Shown here: positions 8,782 to 18,348 of the stretch, piece by piece
Numbering within the stretch: position 1 is the first letter of the stretch
How the letters are laid out: the number at the start of each line of letters is the position of its first letter
Source: Luminiphilus sp051201685
GTDB lineage: Bacteria > Pseudomonadota > Gammaproteobacteria > Pseudomonadales > Halieaceae
Direction of reading: 5' to 3'
Length of the DNA: 64,000 bases
Assembly: GCF_051201685.1 (NCBI RefSeq)
Contig: NZ_CP179213.1
Span: 248,001 to 312,000, forward strand
Made by a program: the position numbers and the translations under genes
Notes under the pieces: generated by a model
What the model saw: the letters and a program-made list of their open reading frames with translations, nothing else
Database searches by the model: none
Told to the model about the DNA's origin: nothing

Positions 8782-8990
8782 GCCGCTACCTGATTCCTTT
8801 GTGCAGACCTGTTTTTTGCCTCGTAGGCTTGACACTGACGGTGGCACTCCAACGACACTTTGGGAAATATTGTTAAACAGTTCGCCATTGATTTAAGTGG
8901 CCTTCGAAATCACAAAGCGCCTAGTGTACGCTCAGTTAGGCTGGGAGCGGAACGTGGTGTTTGAGCAACCCCCAGAAAGCGAGGCTGCCG

Positions 8991-9731
8991 ATGACGGCGG
9001 GCAATGTGAGTGTACGAGACATGAAAGCCGAGATAATTAACGTCGATGCTGGAAAAATATTGTTCGACGCAACCTGCGTGGTTAATCCGACCCGCGCTTT
9101 ATTTGACAGCGCTCATTGGTCAAACCTCGAGGCTATTTCCGACGGGCGTGGAGCTGCACATTTCGTCGAGTACGAGGGCCAACGTTGGCTATTGAAGCCT
9201 TATTACCGTGGTGGCTTTATTCGCAAACTGTCTGAGAAATCGTACGTCTTTACCGGATATGAGCGCACGCGCATGTTTAGAGAGTTTAGGTTGCTCCAGT
9301 CTTTAATCGCGCTCGGGCTGCCGGTCCCAAAGCCGGTTGCTGTATTGGCTCAGCGTTCAAGTTGGCGCTACTCAGGGGCCATCATTCTCGAACGTCTCGA
9401 TAACGTAACGTCGCTTCAGCGCCTAGTAGAAAATGAAGCCGTGAGGGGGGCGCAGTGGCAAGCTGTCGGTAGAACGGTAGCGCTATTTCACGATAACGGG
9501 GTAAATCATACCGACTTGAACGCTAGCAATATTTTATTGCGAGACGATGAGGTATTTATTATCGATTTTGATGGCTGCACCTTGAAGCCGGCCACGGGCG
9601 GCAGGTCTCGACGCGTTAATCTTGAGCGACTGCATCGCTCGCTGCTAAAGCAGCGGCAATTTTCTCAGGGATTGTCAGCAAAAGGTTGGTCACTTCTGGT
9701 ATCGGCATATCACGATCAAGCCCGAATTTGA
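8991..9731 (+). CDS. kdkA: 3-deoxy-D-manno-octulosonic acid kinase (KdkA)
   Basis: A 246-residue kinase-fold protein of the Kdo/WaaP family. The glycine-rich lead YRGGFIRKLSEKSYVFTG and RTRMFREFRLLQSL are typical of KdkA. Next comes GLPVPKPVAVLAQ, then the catalytic loop HDNGVNHTDLNASNILL (Asp catalytic, Asn metal-binding) and the metal loop VFIIDFDGC. KdkA phosphorylates position 4 of Kdo in cores with a single Kdo, as in Haemophilus and Vibrio. Its presence suggests this WaaA is monofunctional. TTG 8961 and ATG 9021 are other possible starts; ATG 8991 has GAGG at 8981-8984 at good spacing. It is divergent from the heptosyltransferase gene. Confidence 0.88.
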   Translation: MTAGNVSVRDMKAEIINVDAGKILFDATCVVNPTRALFDSAHWSNLEAISDGRGAAHFVEYEGQRWLLKPYYRGGFIRKLSEKSYVFTGYERTRMFREFRLLQSLIALGLPVPKPVAVLAQRSSWRYSGAIILERLDNVTSLQRLVENEAVRGAQWQAVGRTVALFHDNGVNHTDLNASNILLRDDEVFIIDFDGCTLKPATGGRSRRVNLERLHRSLLKQRQFSQGLSAKGWSLLVSAYHDQARI

Positions 9732-9819
9732 TGTGGCCACACCGAGGTGTGGTTGAGTCGGGAGCAGTTGGTGAAAATTATGAGAAAGCGTCCCACTTTG
9801 GGTGCGAGCTGCTAAATGG

Positions 9820-11090
9820 TTAGCCCGCTGCAGGTGCTACCGGTGCCTGCGCAAGATAAGCCTGGATTCGCTGGGCGCTATCACGTCCTGAGGTAACGGC
9901 CCCCTCCATCCACCCATACCACCGTCTTGAGACATCGCCACCTGCAAAAATGACGGGGGGAGGGTTGTCTGCGAGCTGATGCCAGCCTTCGTGCTGTTTG
10001 GGCGCGGCAGATAGCCATGTTCCTTGTGCCAGTGGATCATTGAGCCAGTCATGGGACAAAAATTCATTGTGCCACTGGAGGTTAGGGTGTCTGGAGCGGA
10101 CGGCTTGCCAGGATTTTTCCAAAGCACTGTCGTGGCAGGGGTCAGCAACCGCGAAGGTGGCAATCGCTGATGTTGAGGCCCCTTGTCGGCTGTAGACCTC
10201 TACAGCATTCGGCCATCCTGAGGAGTGAATAGGCTCGGGACAGCTGACCGAAGCCCAGCCTTTTGCGGCGGCGCCCGGGTGTCTCTCTTGAATGGCCCGG
10301 CGGGCCGCGCTTCCAATCTGAGCGTCTATATCCAGTGATGAAAGGACATTGACGGGAAGGGTGATGATGAGTGCTTTTGTGAGCAGCGTTCCATTAGGGC
10401 CTGCGATCTCAAAGCCCTCAAAGGTCTGTTGGATGCGTTGAACTCGCCAATCTAGGCGTATTTCCTTAGCCATGGTTTTCGCAATAGCCAAAGCCAAGGC
10501 TTGTGCGCCGCCACCAATACGCTGCTCATCTGCTTGAAAGGCCTCCTTTGCACCGCCAAAAGCCGCAACGTCATGCAGCACATTGATGGTGCTGTAGCGA
10601 TGGGGGTCGGCTCCATGTAAAGCGAAGCCGTCCGCGAGGAGAAGATCTTTGGCAGCGGCGCATTCAGGACAGGCGCTTAGGTAGTCTGAGAACGATAAAT
10701 CTAAGTGGCTCACCGCCCGATACCAATCGGGTCTTGTTGGGTCGACTTGCGCTGCGTCTGCATCTATTTTTTTTAGCAAGGTCTGATAGTCGGCGCTAAC
10801 GCCTTGGGGGAGCGCGCTGACGAGGTCTTTGCAGCCGTCTGGTACAACCAGGGTAAGTGGTAGCGCTTGAGCTCCTCAACCATAGTGGGATGGGCCGCCG
10901 GAATGACCCATTCCGCGCCAAGATCGACACTGAGGCCGGTGTTAGCAAAAGGCGCCGTCCATGTTCGGCCGCCGACCCGATCACGGGCCTCCAGCACTGT
11001 AACTTGAATACCGGCTGCGACAAGCTCACGGGCTGCGACAAGTCCAGCTAACCCAGCGCCAAGGATGGTGACCTCGGATTTGTCTTGCAT
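9820..11090 (-). pseudogene. Flavin-containing amine oxidase, interrupted by a frameshift
   Basis: Two overlapping frames together make one FAD-dependent amine oxidase of about 423 residues. The upstream part (from ATG 11090, preceded by AAGGAG) has the dinucleotide-binding motif ILGAGLAGLVAARELVAAG and DRVGGRTW. It runs off-frame near 10850 and stops at about 10773. The downstream part continues in another frame with VVPDGCKDLVSALPQG (in frame upstream of its apparent start) and ends with the FAD-binding FAGGDVSRRWYGWMEGA. One extra base in the CCC tract near 10850 would rejoin the frames as HLPLVVPDGCKD. The gene is otherwise intact, so the break is either recent or a sequencing error. An intact enzyme would oxidise an amine to aldehyde, ammonia and H2O2. 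Confidence 0.75.
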
Positions 11091-11455
11091 GGAAAAACTC
11101 CTTACACCAGGACGCCATAGCGATACATAAACGCTTTTAAAAATGCTGTACACAAACCTCATATTAAACACTGAGTGCAGTGTTGCCGAGAAAGCTCCGC
11201 TGAAACAATGACCTGAAGACGGCCTAGAGCGAGGTTGAAAATCTTTTGAACCCGGCTGCAAGCGTGGTTGAGCACGACAATATCAATTTACGGAGGTGTC
11301 TGGGCAGGTCAATCTTACCGACCAAAAACCCGATTGAGATACCTCCAGATCAGGGGGCAGTGGCTCCGAGAGCTTATTTCTGGTTGGGTACCATGATGCC
11401 GCTTTTGATAGTTTTGAGGTCGCCGTGTTGGTCTAACTTAGCGACCTTAGGATGT

Positions 11456-12856
11456 TCAGCACTCGATCAAATTGACAGGCATCTCGAGTACGTTAATGGC
11501 GAGGCCACCCCTAGCGGTCTCTTTGTATTTTTCCTGCATGTCACGTCCTGTGTCGCGCATGGTGCGAATGACCTGATCCAAGGATACAAAGTGCTTGCCG
11601 TCACCTCTCAGGGCCATTCTGGCAGCGCTGATCGCTTTAATAGCGCCCATCGCATTGCGTTCAATACAGGGCACTTGAACCAGCCCGCCGATAGGGTCAC
11701 AGGTGAGGCCAAGGTTGTGTTCCATGGCAATTTCTGCGGCATTCTCTACCTGCTGAGGAGTCCCGCCTAAAGCATCAGCAAGGGCTCCCGCCGCCATTGA
11801 GCAGGCAGAACCCACTTCGCCCTGACATCCGACCTCAGCCCCTGATATGGAGGCATTAATTTTATACAAGGTGCCAATGGCGCCTGCCGTTAGTAGGAAG
11901 CGGCAGATATCCTCATCCCGAGCGCCCTTGCAATGCGCAAGATAATACTTAAGTACGGCAGGTAGTATGCCTGCTGCGCCGTTAGTGGGCGCTGTGACAA
12001 TGCGTCCTCCCCCTGCGTTTTCCTCGTTGACCGCCAGGGCATAGAGCGTCACCCAATCCATGGTGTTGAGGGACTCGTCGCCCAAAGAATCCCCTTGACG
12101 CTTGAGTTGGCGGTGGAGTTGAGCGGCCCGCCGTTTGACTTTGAGCCCCCCCGGCATCACACCTTCAGTACTGCAGCCCCGGGTGATACAGGCATCCATA
12201 ACGTCCCACAGCTCCAGTAACCTTTGGCGGATTTCAGTTTCGGGGCGCCAAGCACATTCATTGCTCATCATCAGTGCAGGGATTGATAGCCCATGCTCGC
12301 TGCACAGGGCCATCAACTGATCAGCGGTAGTGAAGGGGTAGGGCGTGGGCGTGGGATCATCGACAATAATGTCGGTCTGGTCTGCTGTCTCGTCAACAAC
12401 AAAACCGCCACCTACCGAAAAATAAACGCGGCTTACTAGGGGGCTTTGGGTCTTACCAAAGGCCGAGAAACGCATACCGTTGGGGTGAAAGGGCAGAGTC
12501 TCGGTGCGATGCATGATGAGATCATCACGATAGTTAAAGTCGACTTCGTGGTAGCCCAGCAAAAGGATTTTTCCTGCTTCGCGTACCTGTGCTACACGGG
12601 CTGGAATGCTCTCGACATTAACTGTCTCGGGAGTTTCGCCAGATAAACCCAAGATAATCGCTTTCGGCGAACCGTGACCGGCCCCAGTAGCCCCGAGGGA
12701 GCCAAAAAGTTCTACGGTTACTCGGGTGCACTCAGTGATCTGCGCAGTGTCTTCCAATGTTTTGGTAAACAGACGCGCGGCATTCATGGGCCCTACCGTG
12801 TGGGAACTGGAAGGTCCAATACCGACTTTAAATAAATCAAAAACACTAATCGACAC
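11456..12856 (-). CDS. sdaA: L-serine ammonia-lyase (L-serine dehydratase), single-chain Fe-S type
   Basis: This 466-residue protein is a full single-chain [4Fe-4S] L-serine dehydratase that converts L-serine to pyruvate and ammonia. The N-terminus SVFDLFKVGIGPSSSHTVGP is diagnostic. Cluster and active-site segments follow: GCQGEVGSACSMAAGAL and LGLTCDPIGGLVQVPC. The very last residue is Cys (PVNLIEC). In the Legionella type 2 enzyme the C-terminal Cys enters the active site and ligates the fourth iron as a tail-in-mouth inhibitor, and this protein keeps that feature. It may drain serine formed from glycine, in keeping with the glycine-controlled gcvT at the end of the window. Confidence 0.95.
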   Translation of the reverse strand: MSISVFDLFKVGIGPSSSHTVGPMNAARLFTKTLEDTAQITECTRVTVELFGSLGATGAGHGSPKAIILGLSGETPETVNVESIPARVAQVREAGKILLLGYHEVDFNYRDDLIMHRTETLPFHPNGMRFSAFGKTQSPLVSRVYFSVGGGFVVDETADQTDIIVDDPTPTPYPFTTADQLMALCSEHGLSIPALMMSNECAWRPETEIRQRLLELWDVMDACITRGCSTEGVMPGGLKVKRRAAQLHRQLKRQGDSLGDESLNTMDWVTLYALAVNEENAGGGRIVTAPTNGAAGILPAVLKYYLAHCKGARDEDICRFLLTAGAIGTLYKINASISGAEVGCQGEVGSACSMAAGALADALGGTPQQVENAAEIAMEHNLGLTCDPIGGLVQVPCIERNAMGAIKAISAARMALRGDGKHFVSLDQVIRTMRDTGRDMQEKYKETARGGLAINVLEMPVNLIEC

Positions 12857-13169
12857 GGTCTTAATCCTGTGCCCTGAAACGCCTTTGAGCTTAACGTTGC
12901 AGCGATGGGTGCGCTACTGCCAAAAACGCCGTGTGGTGACGTTTTTAAGCACGGTGATTTCCCCATAAGCGGCTCAACCAGCGGCACTTTTGTGCTTTGA
13001 CGCAGCTCGTAAGGCAAGCCGCGTCAATCCTAACCAAAAAAAGTGACGCGTTTCACTGTCTGTGCGGTGCCGGGTGGACTTCTAAGTATGAGGCGGTTGT
13101 TATGCATCACTCTTTGAAATTTTGACGGGTGATACACCCAGAGGTGCTGAGGTGTCGGCAGCTTTATTC

Positions 13170-13643
13170 ATGGCTAATGCCCGGAGCACGCGTTCCAAAG
13201 ACCCCCGCTGTGTACTACTGCGTGGTCATGGGTTCAGCGTGTTGTGTGCATGGTTGTTAGTTGGGTTATTCGGTTGTGAGAGCTCCACCAGCGAGCCTGC
13301 TGTCGAGCTTAAGCCCACTGATCGCGCCTATTTAGAGGCGCTTGTCGCTGAGCAAATACTTACGCTCCCTTCAAAAATCGACAAATACACCGAGCTAACT
13401 GGAGTGAGTGTCATACCCTCAGGACTTCGATACAAACTTCGCATGATTCACATGCCTGCTCACACTGTGGACCACGGCACGCTGAAGACCACCCGAGTTA
13501 ACATCACCCAAAAAAGCTGCAGTGACGATAAAGAGCGATTCGAGCTCGAGGCGGGAGTCGCTCGCCACTATGTCGTTTATGGCATGGAAGACTTACCGGC
13601 GGGCAGATTTTTCGTCTCAGATGCAGCCTGTCGGTCTCAGTAG
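13170..13643 (+). CDS. Putative lipoprotein of unknown function
   Basis: I do not recognise this family. From ATG 13170 the product is 157 residues; TTG 13122 would add 16 residues. A hydrophobic stretch (SVLCAWLLVGLFGC) ends in a lipobox-like LFGC near residue 37, so the mature protein may be a lipid-anchored periplasmic protein of about 120 residues. The n-region before it is unusually long and basic. The mature part has the start of an acid, helical segment (TDRAYLEALVAEQIL) and two further Cys residues (KSCSDD and DAACRS near the C-terminus) that could form a disulfide. It lies alone on the plus strand between minus-strand genes. Confidence 0.55.
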   Translation: MANARSTRSKDPRCVLLRGHGFSVLCAWLLVGLFGCESSTSEPAVELKPTDRAYLEALVAEQILTLPSKIDKYTELTGVSVIPSGLRYKLRMIHMPAHTVDHGTLKTTRVNITQKSCSDDKERFELEAGVARHYVVYGMEDLPAGRFFVSDAACRSQ

Positions 13644-13733
13644 CTGAGCTGTGGCGCTGCGGCGGTTGTAGCAGTTAACTCCATTCATCGCTGCCTTTAT
13701 CCTGCTACCAAGGTGAAGGCTTTTTCGCCCTTA

Positions 13734-14588
13734 CTATTTGAGGGGGTGCTCAATAAGCAGTGTCGGTATGTCCAGAACATGTGACTTGATGGTGCAGACT
13801 CGGGTGCCTTTTTTTCGTCCTTCTCTTACTTCAGAGACCTCGATGCCTGTGTCATAGAGTCGCTGACGTGTGGCATCAATGTCGGCAGTTTTCAGGGCCA
13901 GTCCCCAAAGGCTATCCATTGCTTCAGACTTCTTTGAGGCAATGACTTCGATACTCATTGAGCTGGCACGAAAGAACAGCTGAGTTCCTCCCCATTGCGG
14001 TACCTCCTGTTCCAGCGCAAGTCGAATGCCCAGTTGATCACCGTAAAACCGTTTCGCGGCCTCTGCGTCTTGAGTCTGGACTACCACATGATCGACAGCG
14101 CTGATGGGTGCCGCTGCAGTGACCGGTGCCGGGGGTAGGAAGGATTCAGGGTCGTGGCATATACAGAAGGAAAAAATACCCCTTGCGGCGGCAGGATCCC
14201 AGAATAGATTGCTCCAATGGCGGGTATTACCACTTAAGTCATCGATGCCGTGGCTGGGGACTGGATCGCTGACTTCGAGTCCAGCACTTCTGGCACGCTG
14301 TAAAAATGCGCTGCTATTTTCGGTGCCAAATACCAGCCCGCCTAGGGCGTTAGGCTTTGATTTTAGTATCGCCGTAACCGCGTCAGCCCCTATGCCAGAT
14401 CCTTGAGCGGCCAACAGTTCAATGTAGGTATTTTCTAGGTTAAACAGAGTGTTGGCCGTGCCATAGTCGGGATGACTGCCTTGCCAGCTGGGATCACGTC
14501 CTAATAAAAGCCCGTAATCCTTGCTCGCTTGAGCGAGGTCCGAAACGGCAATGATAAGGTGATCAAAGGTGGTGTCCTGTGAGCTCAA
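13734..14588 (-). CDS. VOC/glyoxalase-fold protein (two glyoxalase-like domains)
   Basis: The 284-residue protein has two vicinal-oxygen-chelate modules. The first starts at TTFDHLIIAVSDLAQASKDYG (residues 7-26, glyoxalase-like domain with DYGTANTLFNLENTYIELLA). The second starts at ISAVDHVVVQTQDAEAAKRF near residue 163 and includes IRLALEQEVPQWGGTQLFF and SIEVIASKK. The His of DHLI and DHVV and the Glu of YIELL and SIEVI are typical metal ligands of this fold. Members act as dioxygenases, isomerases or lyases; the substrate is not evident. It lies downstream of the BCCT transporter on the same strand with a 169-base gap, so a shared role is possible but not shown. Confidence 0.75.
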   Translation of the reverse strand: MSSQDTTFDHLIIAVSDLAQASKDYGLLLGRDPSWQGSHPDYGTANTLFNLENTYIELLAAQGSGIGADAVTAILKSKPNALGGLVFGTENSSAFLQRARSAGLEVSDPVPSHGIDDLSGNTRHWSNLFWDPAAARGIFSFCICHDPESFLPPAPVTAAAPISAVDHVVVQTQDAEAAKRFYGDQLGIRLALEQEVPQWGGTQLFFRASSMSIEVIASKKSEAMDSLWGLALKTADIDATRQRLYDTGIEVSEVREGRKKGTRVCTIKSHVLDIPTLLIEHPLK

Positions 14589-14757
14589 GGTAGGCTACTC
14601 CAAAAGAAAAAAATGAGATTGCGGTATCTGCCTTATTCGTACCTGGCCTGACGCGCAGGCTCCAAGTCTACAGGGACAAGGCCGGTGATTTCTCGCTATT
14701 TGGGGGAGTAGCAGTCGACCTGAGTGGCTGGGTCGCGCGATCGAGGCGCTGGGGACA

Positions 14758-16377
14758 TCAAGTTCCTTCTGGCTTGCCGATGGGCGACGTGCCATGGCGG
14801 TCTCGCCACATGGCGATTAGCAGTGACAGCATCATGAAGAACATGACACCAGAAAAAGGCAGCGCGCCAATAATCATGACGGACCGCAGTGCTTCCAGCC
14901 CTCCCACCATGAGCAGGGTGATGATGACCAGCCCTAAAAGTAAACTCCAGAGCACAATGTGCTGCGAAGCGTGCTCCTGCTCGACGCCGCCGGAGACGAT
15001 GGTATTGACGACCAATACCGCCGAGTCTGCAGAGGTGATCAGATAAGTTAGCAAGAGCAGCACACAGAGGCAGGTTATGGGGAATACCCAGGGCGCTTGA
15101 AACAGCACATCAACCGTTGCAAACAATTGCGCCGACAGATCAGCGTCCAAGATACTGCCCTGAGCAATTCCTGAAAGCTCTAAGTCCAGCGCTGTACCGC
15201 CGATAATACAAAGCCAGGCAAAGCACATGAGCGATGGCAGTATGATGGCTCCGATAGCGTACTCGCGCAGGGTGCGGCCGCGGGATACTCGGGCTAGAAA
15301 CAGCCCAACAAATGGGGTGAAGGCGATCCACCACGCCCAATAAAAGATGGTCCAGTTAGATTGCCATTGCGCGAGCTCCAGCCCCTCCTGGGTTGACGGA
15401 TCAGACCAAACCGTTGATGACATGGCGGGTAACGCTGCAAGGTAGTCATAGAGCCCTTGAACGAATACTTCTCCGGCGAACCAAGTCGCACCGAAAATCA
15501 GAAATATCAGTAAAAGAAGCCAAGAGAGCACCATATTTAAATTGGAAAGCCACTTAATGCCTCTGCCTAGTCCTGAGAGGGCTGACATCATGGCAGCTAT
15601 TACAATGATGCCCACCGCAACTGCCAGGCCCAGCGTGGTGGGCTCATTTTCCTGAATAATCCATGACCAATGGGTAATGTGATGGGCCCCATAAGCCAAT
15701 TGTGTTACCCCGTAACCAATAGTGACCGCGATGCCGATTAAGGTCGCAAGAATCGCAGCAGTATCAACGATACCCCCTAAAACGGTGTTGCTACGTGCAC
15801 CTAACAGGGCACTAAAAGGTGAGCGTATTGTTAGCGGCATGCCCCGGCGGTAAGAAAAATAGGCCAGAGAAAGGCCGACAACCGCATAACAGGCCCAAGG
15901 CGTTAAACCATAGTGCAACAATGTCCACTTGTAAGCGGGGCGAACATTGCCCGCTGTTAATGCCTCGGCGTTGCCCATAATGACATCGGGGTTGTTGCCA
16001 AAGTGGTAAAGGGGTTCTGCCGTCGAATAGGTGAGCATCCCAACGCCAATACCTGCACCAAACATCATAGAGAACCATGCGAACCGGCTAAATTCCGGCT
16101 GTGTATCAGGCATGCCTAAACGCTGGGACCCTGTGCCGGGTAACAACGCCAAAATAATACATAAGCTCATGAACAAAGCCGTCGCACTTATGTACCAAAC
16201 CCCAAAGACCTCGATCGTGGCAGTCTGTACAGCAAGGAGCGTGTCAGCCGCGTTGGGTGTTGTCGCCGTCCAGAGCACTAAAAGTACAATGATCAACTTC
16301 ACTGATACTGCGATGCCGCGGTTATATCCGCGATAAAAACCTGAGGTTTCGACATGGGTCACTGGCTCAAACGACAC
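14758..16377 (-). CDS. BCCT family transporter (betaine/carnitine/choline type)
   Basis: A 539-residue inner-membrane carrier with about 12 membrane segments. The BCCT signature NWTIFYWAWWIAFTPFVGLF near residue 340 is intact, as are FAWFSMMFGAGIGVGMLTYS (the GIGVGM glycine helix that forms the substrate site) and the cytoplasmic LARVSRGRTLREY loop. BCCT carriers take up betaine, carnitine, choline, DMSP or similar quaternary compounds by sodium or proton symport. The long charged regulatory tail of osmosensing BetP-type members is absent, since the protein ends shortly after the last helix (MWRDRHGTSPIGKPEGT). This argues for a nutritional rather than an osmotic role. Confidence 0.92.
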   Translation of the reverse strand: MSFEPVTHVETSGFYRGYNRGIAVSVKLIIVLLVLWTATTPNAADTLLAVQTATIEVFGVWYISATALFMSLCIILALLPGTGSQRLGMPDTQPEFSRFAWFSMMFGAGIGVGMLTYSTAEPLYHFGNNPDVIMGNAEALTAGNVRPAYKWTLLHYGLTPWACYAVVGLSLAYFSYRRGMPLTIRSPFSALLGARSNTVLGGIVDTAAILATLIGIAVTIGYGVTQLAYGAHHITHWSWIIQENEPTTLGLAVAVGIIVIAAMMSALSGLGRGIKWLSNLNMVLSWLLLLIFLIFGATWFAGEVFVQGLYDYLAALPAMSSTVWSDPSTQEGLELAQWQSNWTIFYWAWWIAFTPFVGLFLARVSRGRTLREYAIGAIILPSLMCFAWLCIIGGTALDLELSGIAQGSILDADLSAQLFATVDVLFQAPWVFPITCLCVLLLLTYLITSADSAVLVVNTIVSGGVEQEHASQHIVLWSLLLGLVIITLLMVGGLEALRSVMIIGALPFSGVMFFMMLSLLIAMWRDRHGTSPIGKPEGT

Positions 16378-16693
16378 GGTTAAACTCCTGTTGACCTTGA
16401 ATCTTGCACCGGTACCTTCAGAGCAGCTACGAGCGCGTTGTATAAGTGAATCTTGTTTTTTTATCGTTATATAACGGATTCACCGAGCCCATCCGTTGTG
16501 GCCTAAAGTATCAGACCCGCTATGTATTGCCAGTGCTGACGTCAAACACTCCCCGTGGTAGGGCGCTAGGCAGGTGACCAAGGTTTTCTTGGCGTAAAAG
16601 CGCTTTGATTACTCCGCGACGATTGTTAATTTACGAAAAAGTTCTGGCTGAGGCGTTGGGCGGTTTGCTGGAATTCCGTTGGATTTTTTAAAG
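16378..16693. other. Intergenic region between the BCCT gene and the M24 gene
   Basis: These 316 bases lie between divergent genes, so promoters for both are expected. A short AT-rich tract (TTTTTTATCGTTATATAACG, near 16455-16475) stands out, but no confident promoter or operator can be named. Confidence 0.4.
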
Positions 16694-18034
16694 ATGAGGG
16701 TGTTGCGCGTGTTTCGAATATTACTGGTTGCTTTACTCACTGCGGTGCATCTGCCGAATGCTCAGGCTCAGCCATCGGTCGCGCCTTTTGCACAACGTCC
16801 TGCCATTGAAAACAGTTTACTGGCTGAGCGTCTCGATGAGTTGCTCCCAAAACTCATGCGAGAACAGAATATCGACCTTTGGCTAGTGATCGCCAGAGAG
16901 TACAACGATGACCCTACGTTTTTGTCGCTGGTACCGAAACCCCGATTTACAGCACGCAGAACGACGATGCTGCTCTTTCACGATAGGGGTGTCGAAAAGG
17001 GCGTTGAGCGACTTACGATTAGTCGCTACCCCCTAGGGGAGCTGTACGAGCCAGCTTGGCAAGGGGGAGATCTTGACGCTCAATGGCGGCGCTTAGCTGA
17101 GTTGATTGAGGCGCGGGATCCTAACAGCATTGCAATCAATGTAAGTGATACATGGCCTGTGGCTGACGGTTTGAGTCATGGGTTATATAAAAAATTGGAA
17201 ACGGCTTTGGGGCCAGACTTATCGGCGCGTTTGGTTTCTTCTGAAAATCTTGTGGTTCGCTGGCTGGAGACACGAATTCCTGCAGAGATCGAGGTTTGGC
17301 AGCGGGCTGTGGCCATTGCCCGGAGTACGATTGCCGAGGCCTTCAGCGAGCGTGTTATTACTCCGGGGGTGACCACGCTAGGAGAGGTGGCCTGGTTTAT
17401 TCGAGAGCGCTTTGAGGCGGCGGGCCTTGCGCCGTGGTTTCATCCAGATGTCAATCGGCAGTGGCAGGGGGCGGACTACGGCAAAGCTGAGTTTTTGGGC
17501 GCAGGTTATACGCAAACCATTATTAGGCGTGGTGATTTGCTGCATACCGACGTTGGGCTCTGTTATCTCGGTTTGTGCACGGACACTCAGGAAATGGGGT
17601 ACGTTTTAAAGCTGGGCGAAACAGCACCGCCCGCAGGGCTGGTGCAAGCCATGGCAACCGGTAATCTATGGCAAGACCTACTGACATCGCAGTTTCAAAC
17701 CGGACGCAGTGGCAACGAAATTTTGGCAGCGGCGCAAGAACTGCTTCATGATAGAAACATCGACCATGCCATTTACACCCACCCACTGGGTGTTTTTGGA
17801 CATGGACCAGGGCCCACCATAGGTATGTGGGATAATCAGGGGCCAACCCCGGGTCGAGGTGACTGGTTACTCTTTCCTATGACCGGTTATGCCATTGAGG
17901 GTCGGGTCACTGTGGCGATCCCCGAATGGAATAATGAACCTGTGCAGATGAAGCTAGAGCAGAGCGCTGTTTACGATGGCGACGAGGTGCGCTACCTGTC
18001 GGGCCGACAAACCCACTTACATGTAGTCAGGTAG
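16694..18034 (+). CDS. Secreted M24 family metallopeptidase-like (Xaa-Pro aminopeptidase fold)
   Basis: From ATG 16694 the product is 446 residues with a Sec signal peptide (VFRILLVALLTAVHLPNAQA, cleavage likely after AQA near residue 26). The C-terminal half has the pita-bread fold of M24 enzymes: GDLLHTDVGLCYLGLCTDTQ and IYTHPLGVFGHGPGPTIGMWDNQG. The metal ligands are only partly conserved. The Asp residues of HTDVG and TDTQ are present, and so is a His in FGHGPGP. The last Glu-bearing segment is GYAIEGRVTVAIPEW. Members cut proline peptides or act on non-peptide substrates, and export to the periplasm is unusual for classical PepP. The arylsulfatase gene follows 314 bases later on the same strand. 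Confidence 0.8.
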   Translation: MRVLRVFRILLVALLTAVHLPNAQAQPSVAPFAQRPAIENSLLAERLDELLPKLMREQNIDLWLVIAREYNDDPTFLSLVPKPRFTARRTTMLLFHDRGVEKGVERLTISRYPLGELYEPAWQGGDLDAQWRRLAELIEARDPNSIAINVSDTWPVADGLSHGLYKKLETALGPDLSARLVSSENLVVRWLETRIPAEIEVWQRAVAIARSTIAEAFSERVITPGVTTLGEVAWFIRERFEAAGLAPWFHPDVNRQWQGADYGKAEFLGAGYTQTIIRRGDLLHTDVGLCYLGLCTDTQEMGYVLKLGETAPPAGLVQAMATGNLWQDLLTSQFQTGRSGNEILAAAQELLHDRNIDHAIYTHPLGVFGHGPGPTIGMWDNQGPTPGRGDWLLFPMTGYAIEGRVTVAIPEWNNEPVQMKLEQSAVYDGDEVRYLSGRQTHLHVVR

Positions 18035-18348
18035 GTTCCTCTGCTAGGTCCTGTATTTAGCTGTGTTGGTCGACGATGCACCCGCATCCAACGATGGCGT
18101 CATGGTGGATGGTGTGGCGATCTGACGAAAGGATGAGTGCCAAACTTTGGGTCAATACAAGCAAAAAAAATGACCCGTCAGGTATTACTCTTGAATGCGC
18201 CTTATCGCGCTGAGGCTCCCGGACATCTGATTTTTTGGCGTTATACTCTGAGAGTAACGCGGGCTTAAGACTGAGAGTTGGGAAAAAAAACCAAACATCA
18301 CAAAGCGCAGCGGCACACACAAAGGACGAAGAAATAGGAGCAAGGGTT
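18035..18348. other. Intergenic region ahead of the arylsulfatase gene
   Basis: These 314 bases contain no coding region that I can support. A minus-strand open frame across it lacks family features and overlaps the sulfatase start. The Shine-Dalgarno AGGAG of the sulfatase lies at 18336-18340. Confidence 0.4.

Noticed and set aside
10773..11261. A 162-codon gene start upstream of the amine oxidase body
   Set aside because: Its body from 11090 is the N-terminal half of the frameshifted oxidase; the extra 57 codons upstream have no features.
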